From NCBI RefSeq assembly GCF_026168555.1, contig NZ_CP092471.1:692501-756500 (forward strand): a stretch of 64,000 nucleotides of DNA. The letters are read 5' to 3'. Source of the stretch: Qipengyuania spongiae (GTDB taxonomy: Bacteria; Pseudomonadota; Alphaproteobacteria; Sphingomonadales; Sphingomonadaceae). The position numbers and the translations under genes are program-made. Position 1 is the stretch's first letter; every line of letters starts with the position of its first letter. The notes under the pieces were generated by a model. That model did no database searches. It was not told the DNA's origin and saw only the letters and a program-made list of their open reading frames with translations. Shown piece after piece: positions 55,903-64,000 of this stretch.

Positions 55903-57407
55903 ACCGGGACGCCGAGACGGCGGGCGAGCCGCGGCGGACGGACCCGCGCAGCTTCGCGGTGAAGGGGCTAGGGATGCTGACCCAACTCGCCGTCCCGCTC
56001 GGGCTCGCCAGTGTCACCATTCTCGACGATGGGGATCTGGGGGAGCTGATCGCCTATTTTCTGCCCGTCGTGCTGGCTGTCGTCGGAGCGAATTTCTTCT
56101 TCGCCTGGCTCGGCTGGCGGCGGTTTACCTATCAGGTGAACCCGGCCGATATCCGGGTCGAGAGCGGCATCGTCTCGCGTCAGGCGCGCTCCGTTCCCTA
56201 TGAACGCATTCAGGATGTCAGCCTTGAACAGCGTCTAATTCCGCGCTTTTTTGGTCTAGTCGAGGTAAAGTTCGAGACAGGTGCGGGCGGAAAGGACGAA
56301 CTTTCGCTCGCTTTCCTTTCCGAAGCCGAGGGGGAGCGGCTGCGCGAACTGGTCCGTTCGCGCCGCGATGGTGAAACGGCCGAGATGCCGGGCGAGATCC
56401 GCGCCGAGCCCGACCGCGAGTCGCTGTTCGCCATGGGGCCGCGCCGGGTGGTGACCTTCGGCCTGTTCGAATTCTCGCTGATCGTCGTCGCGGGGTTTGC
56501 GGGCTTCGCGCAGCAATTCGATTTCCTGCTGCCCTTCGACCTGTGGGATTTCGACGAATGGCAGGCGCGCCTCGCCGGTCCGGGGCGCTGGCTGGCGGGG
56601 CTGGGCTTCGCGGCACAGGTCGCCGGCGCGCTCATCGCCGCGGCGACCTTGCTGGCGGTGGGGTTCGGCACCGGGCTGATCCGCACCGTGCTGCGCGAAT
56701 GGGATTTCCGGCTGGAGCGGACCGACAAGGGCCTGCGCCGCCGCCGCGGCCTCTTGACCCGGACCGATGTGGTGATGCCGGTTCACCGGGTGCAGGCGCT
56801 GCGGATCGGGACCGGGTTCCTGCGCAAGTATTTCGGCTGGCACCGGCTCCGCGTGGTCAGCCTGGCGCAGGACAGCGGCAACGCCAATCACGACGTCGCG
56901 CCCTTCGCGCAGATGGCGGAGATCGCGCCGATCGTCGCGACCACCCGCTTCGCCCTGCCGCCTGCCGATCTCGACTGGCAGCGCGGCGATCGGCGCTACC
57001 GCATCGACCGGGTCGTGATCGGCGGCATCGTGCTGGGCGCAATTGCGATCGGCTTGGCATTCTCGCCGCGCCCCGAACTCGTCGCCCTTCCGCTGGTCGG
57101 GATACTCGCCGTTGCGCTGGTCGAGTTCCACGACTGGCACTTTTCCGCCAACGCGCTCGATCCGAGGCAGGTCTATGTCCGGCGCAGCTGGCTTTCGCCG
57201 AAAACCTCGATCGCCAGCCGCGTCAAGCTGCAATCGGTCGAGATCGCGCAGGGGCCGATCGCCCGCCATCGCGGATACGCGACGCTCCATCTCGGCCTTG
57301 CCGGGGGCCAGTTCAGCATAAGGGGCATCCGGCACGAGCGGGCCGGCGAGTTGCGCGACGCCATTCTCGGCTCGATCGCAAGGACCGATTTCAGCGAGCT
57401 TGTCTAG
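55899..57407 (+). CDS. PH domain-containing membrane protein, YdbT-like
   Basis: A 502-residue membrane protein with three bPH2 (DUF304) repeats separated by helix pairs: repeats near 75-155, 260-350 and 405-490. Repeat marks are VPYERIQDVSLEQRLI, MPVHRVQALRIGTGFL and SRVKLQSVEIAQGPIAR. The GTG start overlaps the stop of the YdbS-like gene (GTGA). Its stop codon overlaps the stop codon of the convergent GNAT gene within a shared CTAG. Confidence 0.88.
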   Translation: MNRDAETAGEPRRTDPRSFAVKGLGMLTQLAVPLGLASVTILDDGDLGELIAYFLPVVLAVVGANFFFAWLGWRRFTYQVNPADIRVESGIVSRQARSVPYERIQDVSLEQRLIPRFFGLVEVKFETGAGGKDELSLAFLSEAEGERLRELVRSRRDGETAEMPGEIRAEPDRESLFAMGPRRVVTFGLFEFSLIVVAGFAGFAQQFDFLLPFDLWDFDEWQARLAGPGRWLAGLGFAAQVAGALIAAATLLAVGFGTGLIRTVLREWDFRLERTDKGLRRRRGLLTRTDVVMPVHRVQALRIGTGFLRKYFGWHRLRVVSLAQDSGNANHDVAPFAQMAEIAPIVATTRFALPPADLDWQRGDRRYRIDRVVIGGIVLGAIAIGLAFSPRPELVALPLVGILAVALVEFHDWHFSANALDPRQVYVRRSWLSPKTSIASRVKLQSVEIAQGPIARHRGYATLHLGLAGGQFSIRGIRHERAGELRDAILGSIARTDFSELV

Positions 57408-57706
57408 CCCGCGTGGAGCTCGCTCCATTCCGGGTGCCGCTTGAACTGCGCGGCGACGTAGGAACAGGCGGGCCGGACGGTAAAGCCCTGCTCGCGCGCA
57501 TCCTCGATTAGCGCGAGGACCAGCTTTTCGGCGATTCCCCGTCCGCGCATCGAGGGCGGCACGCCCGTATGGTCGGCGACGCGCACATTGTCTCCGCCCG
57601 GATGCCAGGTCAGTTCGCCCGCATGTTCGCCCTCGGCCGTGCGGGCGCGATATTCGCCGCCGCCCGAATTGTCGCGGTGCTCGATCGTGATGTCTTGGCT
57701 GCTCAT
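57404..57706 (-). CDS. GNAT-like N-acetyltransferase (YjdJ/GtaT type, small)
   Basis: A 100-residue protein of the short Acetyltransf_CG type. The core ARTAEGEHAGELTWHPGG is followed by HTGVPPSMRGRGIAEKLVLALIEDAREQGFTV, with the acetyl-CoA binding R-G-x-G at about 57-61, and PACSYVAAQFKRHPEW. Substrate unknown. The ATG at 57706 has AAGGAG upstream. Tail-to-tail with the YdbT-like gene. Confidence 0.85.
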   Translation of the reverse strand: MSSQDITIEHRDNSGGGEYRARTAEGEHAGELTWHPGGDNVRVADHTGVPPSMRGRGIAEKLVLALIEDAREQGFTVRPACSYVAAQFKRHPEWSELHAG

Positions 57707-57753
57707 GATGTCTCCTTCTTGCACTCAATCGCTGCGTCTCTAAGGGCGTTCCC

Positions 57754-58761
57754 ATGACCCGCCCCCGCCAGTTCCTGTCCGACAATTCCGCCGCCGTGCA
57801 TCCCCGCCTGTGGGAGGCGATGCGCGCCGCCGACGCGGCGCAGACGCCCTATGACGGCGATGCGCTGTCGCAAGAGCTGGACGCGCGCTTCGGCGAAACC
57901 TTCGGCCGCGACTGCGCGGCGCTTTGGGTGGCAACCGGAACGGCGGCCAACTGCCTCGCGCTCGCCACCATGGTCCAGCCGCATGGCGGTGTCGTCTGTC
58001 ACCGCGAGGCGCATATCGAGATGGACGAGGGCGGGGCGCCCGGCTTCTATCTCCACGGCGCCAAGCTGCTGCTGGTCGAAGGCGAGAGCGCGAAACTGAC
58101 GCCCGAAACGATCACCTCGGTGCTCGATGCGATCCGCGACGATGTGCATCAGGTCCAGCCGCATGCGATCTCGATCACTCAGGCGAGCGAATATGGCTGC
58201 GCCTACCGGCCCGGCGAAGTCTCCGCGATCGCCGAACTGGCGCGCAGCCGCGGGCTCGGTTTTCACATGGACGGCGCACGCTTCGCCAATGCCACCGCCT
58301 TTCTCGGCTGCTCGGCGGGCGAGGCGGCGAAGGATGTCGACGCGCTCAGTTTCGGCTGCGTCAAGAATGGCGGGATGAACGCCGAGGCGATCCTGTTCTT
58401 CGACGAGGGGCTGGCCGATGTCGCCCGCTATCGCCGCAAGCGCGCCGGGCATTTGCAATCGAAGGGCCGGTTCCTCGCCGCTCAGCTTCTCGCCATGCTC
58501 GAAGGCGATCTCTGGCTGGAAAATGCGCAGCAGGCCAATGCCGCTGCGCAGGAGATCGCCGGGGCGTGCGGCGAGCGGCTGATGCACCCGGTCGAGGCGA
58601 ACGAGCTGTTCGTGCGCTGCACGGCCGAGGAACGCGAGGCTTTGCGCGCGCAGGGCTTCGAATTCTACGACTGGGGGCCGGATGCGGCCCGCCTCGTCAC
58701 CGCCTGGGACACGCGCGAGGACGATGCGCTGGCGCTGGCAAAGGCCGTGTCCGGCCTATGA
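57754..58761 (+). CDS. Threonine aldolase (low specificity), PLP-dependent
   Basis: A 335-residue fold-type I PLP enzyme splitting threonine or allo-threonine to glycine and acetaldehyde. It starts RQFLSDNSAAVHP, has the HREAHIEMDEGG segment (about 88-99), FHMDGARFANA (about 170-180), and the PLP lysine in FGCVKNGGM (about 200-208). A related beta-eliminating activity is possible. Its stop overlaps the next start by four bases. Confidence 0.88.
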   Translation: MTRPRQFLSDNSAAVHPRLWEAMRAADAAQTPYDGDALSQELDARFGETFGRDCAALWVATGTAANCLALATMVQPHGGVVCHREAHIEMDEGGAPGFYLHGAKLLLVEGESAKLTPETITSVLDAIRDDVHQVQPHAISITQASEYGCAYRPGEVSAIAELARSRGLGFHMDGARFANATAFLGCSAGEAAKDVDALSFGCVKNGGMNAEAILFFDEGLADVARYRRKRAGHLQSKGRFLAAQLLAMLEGDLWLENAQQANAAAQEIAGACGERLMHPVEANELFVRCTAEEREALRAQGFEFYDWGPDAARLVTAWDTREDDALALAKAVSGL

Positions 58762-59702
58762 GCGGAGGCCCGACGGGCGAGACGCTGCTCGCCCCGCGCA
58801 ATCTTGCCGCCTTCCTGCTGGTCAGCCTGATCTGGGGCGGCACCTGGCTGGTGATCCGCGACCAGATTTCCACCGTTCCCGCCCAATGGTCGATCGTCTG
58901 GCGCTTTGTTGCCGCGACGCTCGGCATGTTCGCGCTGGCGAAGTGGCGGGGCGAGCCGGTGCGGTTGCCCAAGGGCGGCCAGCGCTGGGCGATGGCGCTG
59001 GGGCTGATGCAGTTCACGCTCAATTTCACCTTCGTCTACAATGCCGAGAGGTTCATCACGTCGGGGCTGGTCGCGGTGATGTTCGCCCTGCTGGTGGTGC
59101 CCAACGCCATTCTCGGGCGCATCCTGCTCAAGCAGCCGATTCGACGCGAATTCGTCATCGGTTCCTCGATCGCCGCGATCGGTATCGGCTTCCTGTTCTT
59201 CCAGGAATGGCGCGCTTCGCCTGCCACGCTCGAAGAGGTGCTGCTGGGGGCCGGGCTGACCGTGGCCGGCATTCTCTCGGCCAGTTCGGCCAACATCATC
59301 CAGGCGCTCGACGGGGCCAAGCGGCTGCCGTTCCTCACCCTGCTCGCCTGGTCGATGCTGTGGGGCGTGGTCATCAACGCCGCGATGGCGCTCGTGCTGA
59401 CCGGCCCGCCCGTGTTCGATCCGCGCCCGGCCTTTGTGCTGGGAACGCTATATCTCGGCCTGCTGGGATCGGTGGTGACCTTCCCGCTCTATTACGGGCT
59501 GGTGCGCAAGGTCGGGGCGGGGCAGGCGGCCTATACCAGCGTGATCGTGCCGGTGGTGGCGATGGCGCTGTCGACTCTGTTCGAAGGATACGTCTGGGGA
59601 CCGGTGCCGATCATCGGCGGCGTGCTGACATTGGGCGGCATGTTCGTCGCCATGCGCGCACGGTCCGCGCCGCCCCCTAGGCGTGCCGTTCCAGAGCCCT
59701 GA
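58758..59702 (+). CDS. DMT family EamA transporter
   Basis: A 314-residue inner-membrane protein with ten predicted helices in two EamA repeats, beginning FLLVSLIWGGTWLVIRDQ. Members export amino acids, metabolites or nucleotide sugars; position after threonine aldolase may hint at amino acid export, but this is inference. Starts within an ATGA overlap. Its last 26 bases overlap the convergent SDR gene. Confidence 0.88.
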   Translation: MSGGPTGETLLAPRNLAAFLLVSLIWGGTWLVIRDQISTVPAQWSIVWRFVAATLGMFALAKWRGEPVRLPKGGQRWAMALGLMQFTLNFTFVYNAERFITSGLVAVMFALLVVPNAILGRILLKQPIRREFVIGSSIAAIGIGFLFFQEWRASPATLEEVLLGAGLTVAGILSASSANIIQALDGAKRLPFLTLLAWSMLWGVVINAAMALVLTGPPVFDPRPAFVLGTLYLGLLGSVVTFPLYYGLVRKVGAGQAAYTSVIVPVVAMALSTLFEGYVWGPVPIIGGVLTLGGMFVAMRARSAPPPRRAVPEP

Positions 59703-60471
59703 TCGCGGCCAGCCCTTCGCGGAAGGTGGGGTAGGCGGGAGACCAGCCCAGCACGCGCTTCGCCTTCCCATTGGCGACACGGCGGTTCTCGGCATAGAAA
59801 CCGCGCGCCATGGGCGAGAGGCCCGCCTCGTCCATCGTCTGGAGCGGCGGCGGCTCGGCACCGAGCAGGCGGCAGGCTTCCTCGGTCACGGCATTGTGGC
59901 TGGCGGGCAAATCGTCGCCGAGATTGTAGGCACCGGGCGGTGCGCCGCCTTCGATGGCGGCGACCAGCCCCGCGACGATATCGTCGACATGGACGCGGCT
60001 GAAGATCTGGTCGGGCAGATCGATGCGGTGCGCCTTGCCCTCGCGCACCCGGTCGAGCGCGCTGCGCCCCGGTCCGTAGATGCCGGGCAGGCGAAAGGCC
60101 CGCGCGCCGAGTGCCAGCCAGCTTGCATCGCATGCGGCGCGGGCGCTGCGCCGGCCACCGCCCGTCGGGCTGGCCTCGTCGACCCAGGCCCCGGCGGCAT
60201 CGCCGTAGACGCCGGTCGAGGAAAGATAGGCGAGCGGCAGGGTTTCGAGATCACGCCCGTAGCGATCGAGCACCGGGTCGCTGCCCTCGGCGGGCGGGAC
60301 GGAGGAGAGGACCTGATCGCTTTCGCGCAAGGCGCGGCGCACGGCGTCCTCGTCATCGAAGGCGACATTGCCCGAACTGCCCGTCGCATCGACGCGCCAG
60401 CCGCGCGCTTCCATGCTTTCCGCGATGCGGGCGGCGGTGTAGCCGAGCCCGAAAATGAACAAACGCGCCAT
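59677..60471 (-). CDS. Extended short-chain dehydrogenase/epimerase-like protein (YeeZ type)
   Basis: A 264-residue NAD(P)-binding protein starting with a Rossmann motif FGLGYTAARIAESM (about 5-18). The YLSSTGVYGDAAG block (about 81-93) is the YeeZ-type SSTxVYG active-site segment, followed by the FRLPGIYGPGRSALDRV and RVHVDDIV segments of nucleoside-diphosphate-sugar epimerases. Substrate unknown. Divergent from pepN across 50 bases. Confidence 0.8.
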   Translation of the reverse strand: MARLFIFGLGYTAARIAESMEARGWRVDATGSSGNVAFDDEDAVRRALRESDQVLSSVPPAEGSDPVLDRYGRDLETLPLAYLSSTGVYGDAAGAWVDEASPTGGGRRSARAACDASWLALGARAFRLPGIYGPGRSALDRVREGKAHRIDLPDQIFSRVHVDDIVAGLVAAIEGGAPPGAYNLGDDLPASHNAVTEEACRLLGAEPPPLQTMDEAGLSPMARGFYAENRRVANGKAKRVLGWSPAYPTFREGLAAIRALERHA

Positions 60472-60521
60472 AGAGGCGTAATAGCTGGAAACACGCTTCG
60501 CGAAAGGACCGCTTCGCCTCC

Positions 60522-63164
60522 ATGGATATCGCCCGTACCCCTTCGACCCCCGACGGAAACCCGTATCTGGCCGACGCCGCGCCCGAGCCCAAGGCGCCGC
60601 CCGAGATCCGGCGCGAGGATTACGCGCCCTTCCCCTGGCTGATCCCGGCGACGCGGCTGGAATTCGAACTGGGGCTGGAGACCACCCGCGTCACCGCGAC
60701 GCTGGAAATCGAACGAAACCCCGACGCGGACCGCTCGCCCACGATCCGGCTGAACGGCGACGGGCTGAGCCTCGTCGAGCTGCATTGCGACGAGGAGCCA
60801 TGCACCGGCCACATGATGGACGGCGACGATCTGATCGTCACGCTCGAAGGCGACAACCATGTGCTGCGGATCGTGACCGAAATCGACCCCGGCGCCAATT
60901 CGCAGCTGATGGGCCTCTACGCCTCGAACGGGATGCTGTGCACCCAGTGCGAGGCGGAAGGGTTCCGGCGCATCACCTTCTTCCCCGACCGGCCCGACGT
61001 GCTCTCGGTCTACACCGTGCGGATGGACGCGCCGGAGGAGCAGTTCCCGGTCCTGCTGAGCAACGGCAACCGCACCGGCACGGGCAAGGACAAGGGCGGG
61101 ATGCACTGGGCGGTGTGGCACGATCCCTGGCCCAAGCCCTCCTATCTCTTCGCGCTGGTGGCGGGCGATCTGGTCGCGCGCGAGGACTGCTTTACGACGA
61201 TGTCGGGCAAGGATGTCGATCTCGCCATCTGGGTGCGCAAGGACGATCTGCCGCGCACGGCCCACGCGATGGAAAGCCTCAAGCGCTCCATGACATGGGA
61301 CGAAGAGACCTTCGGGCGCGAATACGATCTCGACGTGTTCAACATCGTGGCGGTGGGCGATTTCAACATGGGCGCAATGGAGAACAAGGGCCTCAACGTC
61401 TTCAACACGAAATACGTGCTGGCCGACGAGGAAACCGCGACCGACGGCGATTTCGATGCCATCGAGGGCGTGATCGGGCACGAATATTTCCACAACTGGT
61501 CGGGCAACCGGATCACCTGCCGCGACTGGTTCCAGCTGAGTCTCAAGGAAGGCTTCACCGTGCTGCGCGACCAGCTGTTCAGCCAGGACATGCATTCCGA
61601 GGCGGTCAAGCGGATAGAGGACGTGCGCGTGCTGCGCAGCGTGCAGTTTCCGGAGGACAGCGGCCCGCTCGCCCATCCGATCCGGCCCGACAGCTATCGC
61701 GAGATCAGCAATTTCTACACCTCCACGATCTACAACAAGGGCGCCGAGGTGATCCGCATGATGCGTTCGATGGCCGGGCCGGAGCGGTTCCGGAAAGGCA
61801 CCGATCTCTATTTCGAGCGCCATGACGGCGAGGCCGCGACCTGCGAGGATTTCGTGCGCGCGATCGAGGAAGGGGCGGAGCTCGACCTTGACCATTTCCG
61901 CCTGTGGTATTCGCAGGCGGGCACCCCGCGGGTGAAAGTCGCGCTGACACATGAAGGCGACACGGCGAGCCTTGCCCTGTCGCAGGAGGTCCCGCCGACG
62001 CCGGGCCAGTCCGAAAAACGGCCCATGCCGATCCCTCTGCGCATAGCGCTGTTCGACCGCGCGACGGGCAAGAGCGAAGGCGAGGAACTGGTCATGCTCG
62101 ACAGCGCCGAGACGACGCTGCGCTTCGACGGGTTCGCCGAGAAGCCCGTCCTCTCGATCAATCGCGGCTTCACCGCCCCGGTCCGGATCGAACGCGAGAT
62201 CGTGCGCGAGGATCTCGCCTTCCTCGCCCGCAACGACGACGATCCCTTCGCGCGGTCCGAAGCGATGCAGGACCTCGTGGTCGGCCATCTGCTCGAGGCT
62301 GCGGACGGCAGTCCCGCCGAGGGCGCGAGCGAAGCCATCGCAGGCGCGCTCGGCGAAATCCTGAAGGACGACGCGATCGACGACCTGATGCGCGGCGAAC
62401 TGATGATGCTGCCGGGCGTCACCTATCTGATGGATCAGGTCCTGCTCGCCGATCCGGGCAGGATTTTCGCCGCGCGCGAGGCGCTGAAGGCCGATCTCGG
62501 CACGCGGTTGGAGAAGGAACTGGAGGCGCTGCATGAGCGTGCCAGCGCCGTGCCCTTCTCCCACGATCCAGAGGCCAAGGGCGCGCGCAAGGTCGGGACC
62601 ATGGCGCTGACCTATCTCGCCGCGTCCGATCCGCAGCGCGCCGCGGACCTCGCCGCCGCGCAATATGATTCGGCGGACAACATGACCGACCGGCAGGGCG
62701 CGCTGATGGTCCTGAGCGGGATCGACAGCGCGGCGCGGAGCGACCGGCTGCTCGATTTCTACGACCGCTTCGAAGGCAATGCGCTGGTGATCGACAAGTG
62801 GTTCTCGCTCCAGGCCTCCTCGCTCCACCCGGACGTGATCGAGCATGTGAAAACGCTTGCCGATCACCCCGATTTCACCCTGCGCAATCCCAACCGCGCC
62901 CGCTCGCTCTACATGGCCTTCACCGGCACGCCGCAAGGCTTCCACGCGGCGAGCGGGGAGGGCTACCGGATGATCGCCGATCTCATTTTAGAGCTCGACC
63001 CGATCAACGCCCAGACCGCGGCGCGTTTCGTGCCCGCGCTCGGCCGCTGGCGGCGGATCGAGGAGGGGCGTGCCGCGCTGATGCGCGAACAGCTCCAGCG
63101 CATTGCCGATGCGCCCAAGCTCTCGCGCGACACTTACGAGCAGGTCACGCGCTCTCTTGGCTGA
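60522..63164 (+). CDS. pepN: Aminopeptidase N
   Basis: An 880-residue M1 zinc aminopeptidase of the E. coli PepN type (about 870). The GAMEN substrate motif is in FNMGAMENKGLN (about 282-293) and the zinc site HEYFHNW (HEXXH, about 321-327) with the second Glu in LKEGFTVLRDQ. Ends in the conserved long helical C-terminal domain. Degrades peptides in the cytoplasm. The stop overlaps the pgeF start by 8 bases. Confidence 0.96.
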   Translation: MDIARTPSTPDGNPYLADAAPEPKAPPEIRREDYAPFPWLIPATRLEFELGLETTRVTATLEIERNPDADRSPTIRLNGDGLSLVELHCDEEPCTGHMMDGDDLIVTLEGDNHVLRIVTEIDPGANSQLMGLYASNGMLCTQCEAEGFRRITFFPDRPDVLSVYTVRMDAPEEQFPVLLSNGNRTGTGKDKGGMHWAVWHDPWPKPSYLFALVAGDLVAREDCFTTMSGKDVDLAIWVRKDDLPRTAHAMESLKRSMTWDEETFGREYDLDVFNIVAVGDFNMGAMENKGLNVFNTKYVLADEETATDGDFDAIEGVIGHEYFHNWSGNRITCRDWFQLSLKEGFTVLRDQLFSQDMHSEAVKRIEDVRVLRSVQFPEDSGPLAHPIRPDSYREISNFYTSTIYNKGAEVIRMMRSMAGPERFRKGTDLYFERHDGEAATCEDFVRAIEEGAELDLDHFRLWYSQAGTPRVKVALTHEGDTASLALSQEVPPTPGQSEKRPMPIPLRIALFDRATGKSEGEELVMLDSAETTLRFDGFAEKPVLSINRGFTAPVRIEREIVREDLAFLARNDDDPFARSEAMQDLVVGHLLEAADGSPAEGASEAIAGALGEILKDDAIDDLMRGELMMLPGVTYLMDQVLLADPGRIFAAREALKADLGTRLEKELEALHERASAVPFSHDPEAKGARKVGTMALTYLAASDPQRAADLAAAQYDSADNMTDRQGALMVLSGIDSAARSDRLLDFYDRFEGNALVIDKWFSLQASSLHPDVIEHVKTLADHPDFTLRNPNRARSLYMAFTGTPQGFHAASGEGYRMIADLILELDPINAQTAARFVPALGRWRRIEEGRAALMREQLQRIADAPKLSRDTYEQVTRSLG

Positions 63165-63828
63165 CTTGCTGCGTTCCGATGTGCTGGAAGTGCCGCACGG
63201 TTTTTCGACCCGCAGCGGCGCGACGGCGGACGACATCCTGCCCGGCGCGCCGCTGGTGCTGGCAAGACAGGTCCATTCGCCGGACGTGGTCACGGTCGAT
63301 TCGCCATGGGCGCGGGACAGCGCACCTGAGGCCGATGCGCTCGTCACCGCCCGGCCCGGCATCGCGCTCGGCATCGTCACCGCCGATTGCGCGCCGGTGC
63401 TGCTGTGCGACTGGGGGGCGGGCGTGATCGGCGCGGCCCATGCCGGCTGGCGCGGGGCGAAGGAGGGGGTGCTGGCGAACACCGTCGCGGCGATGGAAGC
63501 GCTCGGCGCGCAGGCCGGGCGCATGGCGGCGGCGATCGGCCCGTGCATCGCCCAGCCGAATTACGAGGTCGACGCGGCGTTCCGCGCGGGCTTTCCCGAG
63601 GAGGATGGCCAATTCTTCGCTCCGGGGCGGGAGGGCCACTTCCAGTTCGACCTGCCCGGATATGTCGCAAAGCTCCTGTGCGACGCGGGGGTCGCAACGG
63701 TCGATCGGCTCGCCCTCGACACCTATGCCGGGGAAGACCGCTTCTTCTCCTATCGCCGCGCGACCCATCGGGGCGAGGCAACCGGCGGGCGCCAGACAAG
63801 TGTCATCGGAATGCATCAGACCGGCTGA
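63157..63828 (+). CDS. pgeF: Peptidoglycan editing factor PgeF (multicopper polyphenol oxidase fold)
   Basis: A 223-residue YfiH/DUF152 protein that hydrolyses wrongly made peptidoglycan precursors. The zinc-site residues are seen in HAGWRG (His about 94-99 region) and IGPCI (Cys), with GIVTADCAPVLL upstream. The start is TTG at 63157, inside the last codons of pepN; a GTG at 63181 is the next choice but has no ribosome site. Confidence 0.88.
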   Translation: MADLLRSDVLEVPHGFSTRSGATADDILPGAPLVLARQVHSPDVVTVDSPWARDSAPEADALVTARPGIALGIVTADCAPVLLCDWGAGVIGAAHAGWRGAKEGVLANTVAAMEALGAQAGRMAAAIGPCIAQPNYEVDAAFRAGFPEEDGQFFAPGREGHFQFDLPGYVAKLLCDAGVATVDRLALDTYAGEDRFFSYRRATHRGEATGGRQTSVIGMHQTG

Positions 63829-63929
63829 GCCCGGCCAAAATGGCGGTTGGCAAGTTTCGGCCCAGCGGCTAGAGGCCCGTTCCAAACTGGTCTGCGCGCG
63901 CCACACGGGGGCTCTTCACGGAGTTGCGC

Positions 63930-64000
63930 TTGCGGAGCCGGGCTCGAAATTTCTCGCGGGAATTCGTCGCCGATCGGCGGGCGGGCATCGCAGGCAAAGT
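63930..64000 (+). CDS. 5' end of a truncated gene, possibly TadG/pilus-assembly type
   Basis: A frame open to the window edge from a TTG at 63930, seven bases after GGAG. The 23 visible residues are Arg-rich and end ADRRAGIAGK, resembling the start of Tad-pilus proteins whose cytosolic Arg-rich tail precedes a membrane helix. Only a fragment is visible, so this is tentative. A second TTG at 63924 is in frame. Confidence 0.3.
   Translation, partial: MRSRARNFSREFVADRRAGIAGK

Noticed and set aside
59886..62945. A 1019-codon frame opposite pepN
   Set aside because: Antisense shadow of pepN with no recognisable motif; pepN has GAMEN and HEXXH motifs.

Overview
The window is ordinary chromosome from a high-GC alphaproteobacterium, most likely order Sphingomonadales, family Erythrobacteraceae. 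The assignment rests on gene content: SciP (DUF1153) and TrcR (DUF1013) cell-cycle regulators, DUF1192 and DUF3035 proteins, a promoter of the alphaproteobacterial EcfG stress type, Coq7, and a ligase-associated exonuclease. It is a judgement from sequence; no database was searched. About 66 protein genes and one tRNA pack nearly the whole 64 kb, often with ATGA, GTGA or TGATG overlaps. I see no insertion sequence, prophage, CRISPR array or rRNA.

Layout. 1-6.4 kb, minus strand: beta-CASP exonuclease, a NatA/NatB-like ABC exporter, ClpA and a DUF1192 protein. 6.5-12.3 kb, plus strand: quinone oxidoreductase, an LpxH-like phosphoesterase coupled to a GT4 glycosyltransferase, TrcR, and a fatty acyl-CoA ligase whose start codon lies inside a perfect palindrome. 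12.3-13.9 kb, minus strand: an M23 peptidase overlapping a bactofilin (cell shape). 14.2-20.4 kb, plus strand: NadD, RsfS, RlmH, EnvC-like activator, CtpA protease, DsbB, Coq7 and an unknown periplasmic protein. 20.4-22.9 kb: WecB-WecC, making UDP-ManNAcA. 22.9-25.7 kb, minus strand: FabI, YihY and a DnaJ-like protein. 25.9-28.3 kb: PdxH, a cation diffusion facilitator and PhzF. 28.3-31.0 kb: lipoprotein serine hydrolase, a small cysteine protein, and MnmA.

31.1-38.3 kb, plus strand: an unknown gene coupled to sciP, a GlsB/YeaQ membrane protein with a textbook EcfG promoter, an RND adaptor-permease pair whose permease carries extra membrane helices, and a DUF445 protein. 38.4-42.3 kb, minus strand: a secreted TonB-C-domain protein whose ribosome site is folded into a strong hairpin, EtfA, EtfB and SucC. 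42.4-45.6 kb: CysQ, an OmpA-type lipoprotein and a CNNM/CBS transporter. 45.8-53.9 kb, minus strand: gpmA-purE-purK-folA-ribF, then ileS-lspA-DUF3035. The ribF-ileS junction holds a 355-bp island of inverted repeats, a second palindrome-rich island lies beyond the DUF3035 gene, and ileS has a low-GC patch in its editing domain. 54.0-63.8 kb, mostly plus strand: tRNA-Thr(GGT), acyl-CoA dehydrogenase, a YdbS/YdbT PH-domain pair, a GNAT protein, threonine aldolase, an EamA transporter, an SDR protein, PepN and PgeF.

The genes are mainly housekeeping: envelope building and proteolysis, fatty acid turnover (FadD, acyl-CoA dehydrogenase, ETF, FabI), translation, nucleotide and cofactor synthesis, and cell-cycle control. 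No novel multi-gene system is evident. The best leads are the RND permease insertion, the ileS patch beside repeat islands, the hairpin over the TonB-C gene start, the fadD palindrome and the unknown gene coupled to sciP.
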